From positions 1 to 11,496 of the forward strand of contig JACMOF010000375.1 in NCBI GenBank assembly GCA_014378155.1: DNA of 11,496 nt. Reading direction: 5' to 3'. How positions within the stretch are numbered: the first letter of the stretch is position 1; each line of letters starts with the position of its first letter. The DNA is from Caulobacter sp. (lineage in GTDB: Bacteria; Pseudomonadota; Alphaproteobacteria; Caulobacterales; Caulobacteraceae). The notes under the pieces were generated by a model. The model saw only the letters and a program-made list of their open reading frames with translations, had not been told where the DNA came from and did no database searches. The translations under genes were made by a program, and so were the position numbers. Below are positions 6,000 through 11,496 of this stretch, piece after piece.

Positions 6000-6751
6000 G
6001 CGACAGCATGGGGAGCGCCATAGCCGCCACGGGCCTGGTCAAGCGCTTCGCCGCCGTCACCGTGCTGAACGGAGTCGACCTGACCGTCAGCCCCGGCGAG
6101 GTGGTGGCGATCATCGGTCCCAGCGGCTCGGGCAAGAGCACCCTGCTGCGCTGCCTGGCGGGCCTCGAGCTGATCGACAGCGGAACCCTCACCGTCGCCG
6201 GCGTGACCGCTGGCGGAAAAGTCCCTCTCGCCCGCGCGCTGAAGGGCCGGGTCGGCTTCGTCTTCCAGAACTTCAACCTCTTCCCGCACCGCACCGCCGC
6301 CCAGAACGTCGCCGAGGGCCCGATCGTCGTGCGCGGCGAGAAATCCGCCGTGGCGCTGGACAAGGCCAGGGCCCTGCTGACCAAGGTCGGCCTGGGTCAC
6401 CGGGTCGACGCCTATCCGCGCGAACTCTCCGGCGGCCAGCAGCAACGCTGCGCCATCGCCCGCGCCCTGGCCATGGATCCGGAGGTCATTCTGTTCGATG
6501 AACCGACCTCGGCGCTCGACCCCGAACTGGTCGGCGAAGTGCTGACCGTGACCCGCGACCTGGCCGCCGAGAAGCGCACGATGGTGATCGTCACCCACCA
6601 GATGGACTTCGCGCGAGATGTGGCAGATCGGACGATCTTCATGGATGACGGCGTTATTATTGAACAAGGCCCTTCCAACGCCGTGCTGGGTTCGCCTAAG
6701 GAAGAGCGCACGCGGCGATTCCTCAGCAAGGTGAGCGGACTTAGGTCATAA
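5996..6751 (+). CDS. tcyN: Cystine ABC transporter ATP-binding subunit (TcyN/YecC-like)
   Basis: The 251-residue cytoplasmic ATPase powers uptake through the adjacent permease. All ABC motifs are intact: Walker A GPSGSGKST at 41-49, Q-loop Gln91 in FVFQNFNLFPH, signature LSGGQQQR at 144-151, Walker B VILFDEP at 164-170 with catalytic Glu169, D-loop SALD at 172-175, and H-loop His201 in VTHQMDFAR. The length and the QNFNLFPH motif are typical of polar amino-acid (PAAT) importers. The start ATG at 5996 overlaps the permease stop by the ATGA tetranucleotide. A longer open frame from 5696 exists but runs inside the permease gene. Substrate assignment rests on the cystine-like binding protein and permease next to it. 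Confidence 0.92.
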   Translation: MSDSMGSAIAATGLVKRFAAVTVLNGVDLTVSPGEVVAIIGPSGSGKSTLLRCLAGLELIDSGTLTVAGVTAGGKVPLARALKGRVGFVFQNFNLFPHRTAAQNVAEGPIVVRGEKSAVALDKARALLTKVGLGHRVDAYPRELSGGQQQRCAIARALAMDPEVILFDEPTSALDPELVGEVLTVTRDLAAEKRTMVIVTHQMDFARDVADRTIFMDDGVIIEQGPSNAVLGSPKEERTRRFLSKVSGLRS

Positions 6752-6814
6752 TTTGGCCCTCGGCGCCCCCCACCTCATCGCCGCCGACGCCGTGTGCATT
6801 GAGGCGAGGTCCCA

Positions 6815-7117
6815 GTGAAACCCTATATCGATCTGCAAGGCGCCAATGGCGCGGTCTACCGTTACAAGCTGGCCGAGGATCGCGATCCTCGGACGACGAT
6901 CGCTGGCAATTTCATCTTCGTCGATGCGAGCGGAACCGTGGTCTATGCCGGTGAAGCCAACAACCTGCATGGAGCGGGCAACCGCTTCCCCGAGGCGTCG
7001 GAAAAGCACAAGGCCGAGTATCTGTACACGCGCCTCAACGTGTCGGGCGCCTCGCGCGCCGAGGAGCTGCAGGACATCATCACGTCGCTGAAGCCGGTGA
7101 TGAACAAGGGCGAATAG
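6815..7117 (+). CDS. Small GIY-YIG-like protein (100 residues)
   Basis: The GTG start at 6815 has a good ribosome site, GAGG at 6806-6809. No annotated family is certain. The order of conserved features recalls the GIY-YIG nuclease fold: AGNFIFVDASG (residues 30-40) in place of the GIY strand, TVVYAGEANNL (41-51) in place of the YIG strand and following SxNL, Arg57 where the catalytic Arg falls, a Glu at 83-84 in RAEELQDII, and LKPVMN (92-97) matching the terminal K/R-P-x-x-N. The first motif is GNF rather than GIY, so the nuclease activity may be altered or lost. It is short even for single-domain GIY-YIG proteins. It lies 63 bases after the transporter ATPase and 65 bases before recG, on the same strand. 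The motif reading is my inference and should be tested by profile search. Confidence 0.6.
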   Translation: MKPYIDLQGANGAVYRYKLAEDRDPRTTIAGNFIFVDASGTVVYAGEANNLHGAGNRFPEASEKHKAEYLYTRLNVSGASRAEELQDIITSLKPVMNKGE

Positions 7118-7182
7118 CCCCTGCGACATCCGCGCATCGGCGACGTCCACATCTGACGCACGCTTCGCTATGGTGAAGCCCT

Positions 7183-9273
7183 ATGCGCCCCGAGATTCTC
7201 TTTCCGCTGTTCACGCCGGTCTCCACCCTCAAGGGCGTGGGGCCGCGCGTCGCGCCGCTGGTTGAACGGCTGGCGGGGCCGATCGTGCGCGACGTGCTGT
7301 TCACGCCGCCCACAAGCCTGATCCGCCGGACGGCCACCACCTCCGATCGGGCCATCGACGGCCAGGTCCAGACCTTCGTGGTCACCATCGACGCCCACCT
7401 GCCGCCGCAGCGTCCGGGCCAGCCCTGGCGCGTGCGGGCCTGGGACGAGTACGGCTTTGTCACCTTGACCTGGTTCAAGGGTTTCGGCTCGCATCTGGAG
7501 CGCGCCCACCCGGTCGGCGCACGACGGGCGGTCAGCGGCAAGGTCGAGCGGTTTGGCAGCGAGATCCAGGTCGCCCATCCCGACTATCTGTTCGGGGCCG
7601 ACCGCGCGGGCGACATCCCGCCGGTCGAGGCCGTCTATCCCGCCACCGCCGGCCTGCCCTCGCGCACCTTCCGCAAGTTCGCCCTTGAGGCCCTGGAGCG
7701 CGCCGCCGCCCTGCCCGAATGGCAGGACCCGGCCTGGATGACCCGCGAAGGCTTCCCCGCCTGGCGCGAGGCGCTGGCCCTGCTGCACAATCCCCAGGCC
7801 GAGATCGACCTGTCGCCGCTGTCGGTCACGCGTCGCCGCCTGGCCTATGACGAACTTCTGGCTCACCAACTGGCCTTGGCCCAGCGCAAGGCGGCCAAGC
7901 GCGCCCACCCCGCCCCGCGCATTATGGCCGGCGACCTGTCGGACGCCGCTGAAAAGGCCCTGCCCTTCCGCCTGACCGGCGCCCAGATCCGCGCCCTGTC
8001 CGAGGTCCGCGGCGATGTCGCCAGCGGCGAGCGCATGGGCCGGCTGCTGCAGGGCGATGTCGGCTCGGGCAAGACCGTGGTGGCCATGCTCGCCATGGCC
8101 GACGCCGCCGCCTCGGGCCTGCAGTCAGCCCTGATGGCCCCCACCGAGATCCTGGCCCGCCAGCACTACGAGACCCTGGCCCCGCCGCTGGAGGCCCAGG
8201 GTCTGGCGGTGATCCTGCTGACGGGGCGCGACAAGGGCCCCGCCCGCGCCTCGAAACTAGCCAAGCTGGCCGACGGATCGGCCGCCGTGGTCGTCGGCAC
8301 CCACGCCCTTTTCCAGGACGACGTGGCCTTCAGCGCGCTCGGCCTGACCATTATCGACGAGCAACACCGGTTCGGCGTCAACGAACGCAAGCGCCTGCAG
8401 GCCAAGGGGCTTCATCCTGACTTGGGGGGCGCCCACCTGCTGGCCATGTCGGCCACCCCGATCCCGCGCACCCTGGAACTGACGATGTTCGGCGACCTGG
8501 ACGTCTCGCGCATCGACGAGAAGCCGCCCGGCCGCACGCCCGTCGCTACCCGCGCCGCGCCGACCCCGCGCATTCCCGAAATCATCGCCCGCCTGAAGGC
8601 GGCGGCCGAGGGCGGGGCCCAGGCCTTCTGGATCTGCCCGCTGGTCTCGGAATCCGACAAGATCGACCTGCGCGACGCCGAGCGCCGCTCCGCCAGCTTG
8701 CGCGAGGCCATCGGTCCCAGCGTCGGCCTGGTCCACGGCCAGATGAACGCCGCCGACAAGGACGCGGTGATGGCCGACTTCGTGGACGGCAAGGTCAGCG
8801 TGCTGGTCGCCACCACCGTGGTCGAGGTCGGGGTCAATGTGCCCAACGCCAGCATCATGGTGATCGAGCACGCCGACCGCTTCGGGCTCGCGCAGCTGCA
8901 CCAACTGCGCGGGCGCGTGGGCCGAGGGTCGCGCGAGAGTTCCTGCGTGCTGCTCTACGACCCGCCGCTGTCGGAGGTGGCCCAGCAGCGACTCGACATC
9001 CTGCGCCGTAGCGACGACGGCTTCGAGATCGCCGAAAAGGACCTGGAGCTGCGCGGCGGCGGCGATCCGCTGGGCCTCAAGCAGAGCGGCTTCCCCGCCT
9101 ACCGCCTGGCCGACCCGGTGGCCCACCGCGACCTGATCGCCGTGGCCGCCGACGACGCCCGGCTGATCCTGGCCCGCGACCCGGACCTGACCTCGCCGCG
9201 CGGCCTGGCGGTGCGGACCCTGCAGGAACTGTTCGACTGGAAATCGGCCTCGCCCCTGAACGACGCGGGGTAG
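7183..9273 (+). CDS. recG: ATP-dependent DNA helicase RecG
   Basis: RecG is a double-stranded DNA translocase that remodels stalled replication forks and Holliday junctions. At 696 residues this copy has the usual length. An N-terminal LKGVGP (16-21) precedes the wedge (OB-fold) domain at about 60-140, which binds branched DNA. Helicase motifs follow: RLTGAQ at 263-268, Walker A GDVGSGKT at 291-298, motif Ia MAPTEILA at 318-325, motif II DEQH at 392-395, motif III SATPIPRT at 423-430, motif V VVEVGVNVPNA at 546-556, and motif VI QLRGRVGR at 574-581. ELRGGGDPLGLKQSG (622-636) corresponds to the TRG region that couples ATP use to translocation; it usually reads RGPG-x-hydrophobic-G. Start ATG 7183 has a modest upstream ggtgaag (7172-7178). 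A hairpin follows the stop at 9277-9293. Confidence 0.97.
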   Translation: MRPEILFPLFTPVSTLKGVGPRVAPLVERLAGPIVRDVLFTPPTSLIRRTATTSDRAIDGQVQTFVVTIDAHLPPQRPGQPWRVRAWDEYGFVTLTWFKGFGSHLERAHPVGARRAVSGKVERFGSEIQVAHPDYLFGADRAGDIPPVEAVYPATAGLPSRTFRKFALEALERAAALPEWQDPAWMTREGFPAWREALALLHNPQAEIDLSPLSVTRRRLAYDELLAHQLALAQRKAAKRAHPAPRIMAGDLSDAAEKALPFRLTGAQIRALSEVRGDVASGERMGRLLQGDVGSGKTVVAMLAMADAAASGLQSALMAPTEILARQHYETLAPPLEAQGLAVILLTGRDKGPARASKLAKLADGSAAVVVGTHALFQDDVAFSALGLTIIDEQHRFGVNERKRLQAKGLHPDLGGAHLLAMSATPIPRTLELTMFGDLDVSRIDEKPPGRTPVATRAAPTPRIPEIIARLKAAAEGGAQAFWICPLVSESDKIDLRDAERRSASLREAIGPSVGLVHGQMNAADKDAVMADFVDGKVSVLVATTVVEVGVNVPNASIMVIEHADRFGLAQLHQLRGRVGRGSRESSCVLLYDPPLSEVAQQRLDILRRSDDGFEIAEKDLELRGGGDPLGLKQSGFPAYRLADPVAHRDLIAVAADDARLILARDPDLTSPRGLAVRTLQELFDWKSASPLNDAG

Positions 9274-9276
9274 GCC

Positions 9277-9293
9277 AGCCGACGAAGTCGGCT
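9277..9293 (+). terminator. Hairpin after recG, possible terminator
   Basis: A perfect 7-bp stem, agccgac (9277-9283) with gtcggct (9287-9293), encloses a GAA loop and starts 4 bases after the recG stop codon. No T-run follows, so it is either a weak intrinsic terminator or an RNA 3'-end stabiliser. It lies in the 45-base gap before the phosphotransferase gene. Confidence 0.45.
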
Positions 9294-9318
9294 TGAATGA
9301 CGCTGGGTAAGGTCTGAA

Positions 9319-10308
9319 ATGCTGGCGACCATGGATGTTCCGGCCGCCCTCTCCGCCTTGGCGCCGCGCCTGTCACCCGGCGCGGCGACGGCGCTCAACG
9401 CCCGGCGGTTGTCGGGCGGCGCCAGCCTTGAAACCTGGGCTTTCGACCTCGACGACGGCGCGGCGCTAATCCTGCGTCGGCGCCCGCCGTCGGCGCTGAT
9501 GAGCGACACCGCCCTGCCCCTGGCCACCGAGGCCGTTCTGCTGGCCGCCGTCCGTCCGCGTGGCGCGCCCGTGCCTGAGGTGGTCCATGTCTGCGCGCCA
9601 GGGGACGGCCTCGGCGAGGCCTATCTCATGCGCCGGCTGGAGGGCGAGACCCTGGGCAAGCGCATCGTCCGCGACGAGGCCTTCGCCGGCGTGCGGCCTG
9701 GCCTAGCGCGCCGGTGCGGCGAGGTGCTCGCGGCGATCCACGCCACGCCCCTGGAGGGCCTGCCGCCCTTGGCGACCTCCGACGCCGCCAACGAACTTCA
9801 GCGCTACGAGGCGGTCTACCGCGACCTTCGCCCGCAACGGCCGATCTTCGAAGCCGCATTCCGCTGGTTGGAAAGCCGCGCGCCACCGCTTGAGCGGCCG
9901 GTGCTGGTCCACGGTGATTTTCGCAACGGCAACCTGATGATCCACCCCGCCAGCGGCCTGGTCGGGGTTCTCGACTGGGAGCTGGCCCACCTCGGCGACC
10001 CGGCCGAGGATCTGGGCTGGATCTGCGTCAATTCCTGGCGATTCGGGCAATGGCGCAGGCCGGTCGGCGGGTTCGGTGACTATCAGGACCTGCTCGACGG
10101 CCACGCGGCGGCCGGCGGCGGAGCGGTGTCGCTGGAACGTCTGTTGTTCTGGCAGGCCCTGGGCTCGCTGAAATGGGGCGTCATGTGCCTGATGATGTAT
10201 GCGAGCTTCGCCTCGGGCGCCGATCGCTCGATCGAGCGGGCGATGATCGGCCGCCGCGCAAGCGAGGCCGAAATCGACCTCGTTCTACTGATGGAGCGGC
10301 TAGGATGA
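9319..10308 (+). CDS. Phosphotransferase of the APH/choline-kinase family (ACAD10/11-like type)
   Basis: The 329-residue protein has the aminoglycoside-phosphotransferase kinase fold. The catalytic loop is LVHGDFRNGNLM (196-207), with the catalytic Asp200 and Asn205. The metal-binding motif is LDWELAHLGDPAEDLGW (218-234) with Asp219. The N-lobe has RLSGGASLETW (30-40) as nucleotide loop and LILRRRP (50-56) carrying the ATP-lysine-equivalent region. The DWELAHLGDPxEDLGW wording is characteristic of the subgroup found with acyl-CoA dehydrogenases (as in the N-terminal kinase part of ACAD11) rather than of antibiotic-resistance enzymes. Those kinases act on 4-hydroxyacyl-CoAs in fatty-acid or lactone breakdown. 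Start ATG 9319 is preceded by taagg about 8 bases upstream. Its stop overlaps the next start (ATGA), so the downstream DUF6285 protein is probably a partner. The exact substrate is not visible from sequence. Confidence 0.88.
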   Translation: MLATMDVPAALSALAPRLSPGAATALNARRLSGGASLETWAFDLDDGAALILRRRPPSALMSDTALPLATEAVLLAAVRPRGAPVPEVVHVCAPGDGLGEAYLMRRLEGETLGKRIVRDEAFAGVRPGLARRCGEVLAAIHATPLEGLPPLATSDAANELQRYEAVYRDLRPQRPIFEAAFRWLESRAPPLERPVLVHGDFRNGNLMIHPASGLVGVLDWELAHLGDPAEDLGWICVNSWRFGQWRRPVGGFGDYQDLLDGHAAAGGGAVSLERLLFWQALGSLKWGVMCLMMYASFASGADRSIERAMIGRRASEAEIDLVLLMERLG

Positions 10309-10670
10309 TCACCCACCCCACCGCCGACGAACTGCGCGAGGCCCTGGCCGGGATCGACGAGGCCTCGGCCGGTGATGCGCGCGCGGCGTTCCTGGCGAGG
10401 GTCGCCGACAATGCCCGCGCCACGCTTGAGCGCGAAGCGGCCCTCGGCCCGGTGGCGGAGGCGGCGGCGGTGGCGCGGTTGAAAGTCCTGCTGGGCGTGG
10501 ACGGCGGTTTCGAGGCGCTGAACGCCGAGCTCTGCGCCCGCCTGAGCGACGGCCGGCTATCGCCCCTAGACCCGGCGGTGCTCGCCCATCTGCAGGCCAG
10601 CGTGATCGACCAGATCGCCATAGACCAGCCGAGCTATTCGGGTCTGATGGCGCTGGCCGAGCCTTGCTAA
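10305..10670 (+). CDS. DUF6285 domain protein, partner of the phosphotransferase
   Basis: This 121-residue protein starts at ATG 10305, overlapping the phosphotransferase stop by ATGA, so translation is probably coupled. It matches my memory of DUF6285: N-terminal HPTADELREAL, then FLARVADNARATLEREAALGP (the family's F-x-x-R-V-A-x-N-A signature), a central LLGVDGGFEALNAELCARLSDG, and the C-terminal VIDQIAIDQPSYSGL (family: ..L-A-I-D-N-P-x-Y). The protein is mostly alpha-helical with no signal peptide. DUF6285 genes are regularly found next to APH-type kinases and acyl-CoA dehydrogenases, suggesting a subunit or accessory of the kinase, but its molecular role is unknown to me. The segment between the N-terminal helix and FLARV differs from the usual FLE-rich stretch. 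It ends 13 bases from the stop of the convergent DUF3089 gene. Confidence 0.8.
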   Translation: MITHPTADELREALAGIDEASAGDARAAFLARVADNARATLEREAALGPVAEAAAVARLKVLLGVDGGFEALNAELCARLSDGRLSPLDPAVLAHLQASVIDQIAIDQPSYSGLMALAEPC

Positions 10671-10683
10671 CGCCGGACCATCG

Positions 10684-11496
10684 TCATGGCTGATCCGACG
10701 GGGCGCCCGGAATGCGAACCAGATCCGTGCGCGCCCTCAGCGTCGCTACCCGCGCCAAGGCGTCGGCCTCGACGTCGGCCCAGAACAGGTTGAAGCCGTC
10801 GACCTTGCGGCGATCGGTCCAGGACCCGGAATCCCGCAGCGACGTCGATTTCGGCCGACCAGTGTGCAGCAGCCCGTTCTCGCACTGCGCCCAGACCTGG
10901 CGCTTGAGCAAGGCGGGTCGCGAGCCCCATTCGAGGCCGGTGGCGTTGGCCGAGCCGAGGTTGAGCCGCGCGGGCTGGCGCACCTCGGTCTGGGCGCCGA
11001 CCAACGGGTTGACGCACAGCGGTGCGCGGCCTTCGAGATTGATCAGGTCGCCCGCGCTGCTCCAGACCAGGGACCGACCGGTAAACTCCTGGGCCTGCTG
11101 GAAATCGCCGTCCACCAGCGACGCCCAGGCCACCACGCACTCAGCCTGGGCCCGATTGGCGCAGGCCGGGACCGCCGCGTCGGGGCCGTATTCATCGGCG
11201 GGGACCACCGTCTCGATCAGATAGACCGCCGCCAGCCGAGCCCTCACGGCCGGGTTCGGCGCGATCTCATCGTTCAGCAGGCGCGCCGCCAGGATGCCGC
11301 CCTGTTCGACCCCGACCAGCACGATCGGCCGGCCGTTATTGTCGTGTTGCAGGTAGTAGCGGAAGGCTTGGCGCACGTCGTCATAGGCGAAGCGCCGGGC
11401 GTCGCGGGCGTCGTCGCGCAGAGTCAGGAAAGTGTAGAGGCTGGCCTGGCGATAGTGCGGCGCGAAGATTCGCCCGACCCGCGCGAACGGCGCGGC
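10684..11496 (-). CDS. DUF3089 alpha/beta-hydrolase-like protein with altered nucleophile motif (5' end outside window)
   Basis: The minus-strand frame is open from the stop at 10686-10684 to the right edge, giving 270 visible residues without the N-terminus. Family features appear in order: RIFAPHYRQASLYTF near the edge, FAYDDVRQAFRYYLQ, then NGRPIVLVGVEQGGILAARLL, a central AWASL segment, a PLCVNPL segment, and near the C-terminus VDGFNLFWADVEADALARV. DUF3089 proteins normally read G-H-S-Q-G at the nucleophile elbow. Here it is G-V-E-Q-G, with Glu (codon 11307-11305) where the catalytic Ser is expected. The usual His near the C-terminal D-Y-N-L-F-W motif also appears replaced by Arg or Lys. 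The protein may therefore be a non-catalytic family member. The frame is intact, with no stop or frameshift, which argues against simple decay. Confidence 0.8.
   Translation of the reverse strand, partial: AAPFARVGRIFAPHYRQASLYTFLTLRDDARDARRFAYDDVRQAFRYYLQHDNNGRPIVLVGVEQGGILAARLLNDEIAPNPAVRARLAAVYLIETVVPADEYGPDAAVPACANRAQAECVVAWASLVDGDFQQAQEFTGRSLVWSSAGDLINLEGRAPLCVNPLVGAQTEVRQPARLNLGSANATGLEWGSRPALLKRQVWAQCENGLLHTGRPKSTSLRDSGSWTDRRKVDGFNLFWADVEADALARVATLRARTDLVRIPGAPSDQP

Noticed and set aside
7153..7174. ctgacgc and gctatggt boxes just before recG as a promoter for a leaderless transcript
   Set aside because: The spacer between the boxes is too short (about 7-10 bases) for a normal promoter, and a ribosome-site-like ggtgaag overlaps the second box.
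8257..9126. 289-codon minus-strand open frame opposite recG
   Set aside because: It is a high-GC antisense shadow of recG helicase motifs, His/Asp/Gly-rich and without a ribosome site.
9319..10308. Antibiotic-resistance aminoglycoside phosphotransferase
   Set aside because: The HGDFRNGN and DWELAHLGDPAEDLGW wording and the coupled DUF6285 gene fit the acyl-CoA-metabolism kinase subgroup, and no mobile context is present.

Overview
The window is high-GC, densely coded DNA that reads as the chromosome of an alphaproteobacterium, most likely a Caulobacter relative. The basis is the pervasive G/C at third codon positions, several non-ATG starts, REP-like intergenic repeats of the 'tcatcccgga...tccggga' kind, and the mix of families (long FabH, DUF6285, DUF3089). 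The genus is an inference from pattern recognition, not from a database match. No rRNA, tRNA, CRISPR array, insertion sequence or prophage was seen, and base composition is even throughout, so most of the window looks like ordinary core or near-core chromosome.

Layout, left to right. Bases 1-241 hold the 5' part of a minus-strand hypothetical protein with an N-terminal membrane segment. A multi-hairpin intergenic element (323-436) separates it from a minus-strand outer-membrane beta-barrel protein (451-990). A 318-base divergent intergenic region follows, then a plus-strand long-type beta-ketoacyl-ACP synthase III (1309-2424). Convergent to it on the minus strand lie an orphan FitA/VapB-like antitoxin (2459-2701) and, just upstream of that, a Ste24-like M48 membrane protease with an unusual extra C-terminal domain (2747-4225).

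A 175-base divergent region leads into a plus-strand three-gene ABC transporter: binding lipoprotein (4401-5201), permease (5343-5999) and ATPase (5996-6751). It closely resembles the enterobacterial L-cystine system FliY/YecS/YecC (TcyJ/TcyL/TcyN). An inverted pair of REP-like repeats sits between the binding-protein and permease genes, where it could allow more binding protein than membrane subunits to be made.

Next come a 100-residue protein that looks like a minimal or degenerate GIY-YIG fold (6815-7117), the ATP-dependent DNA helicase RecG (7183-9273), and a hairpin. A translationally coupled pair follows: an APH-family phosphotransferase (9319-10308) and a DUF6285 protein (10305-10670), a pairing that often accompanies acyl-CoA dehydrogenases. 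The right end holds the 3' part of a minus-strand DUF3089 alpha/beta-hydrolase-like gene (10684-11496) in which the expected nucleophile Ser is a Glu.

There is no convincing new multi-gene defence or biosynthetic system here. The points most worth a second look are the four-hairpin cloverleaf element, the solitary antitoxin, the GIY-YIG-like mini-protein, the DUF3089 protein with lost catalytic residues, and the C-terminal extension of the M48 protease.
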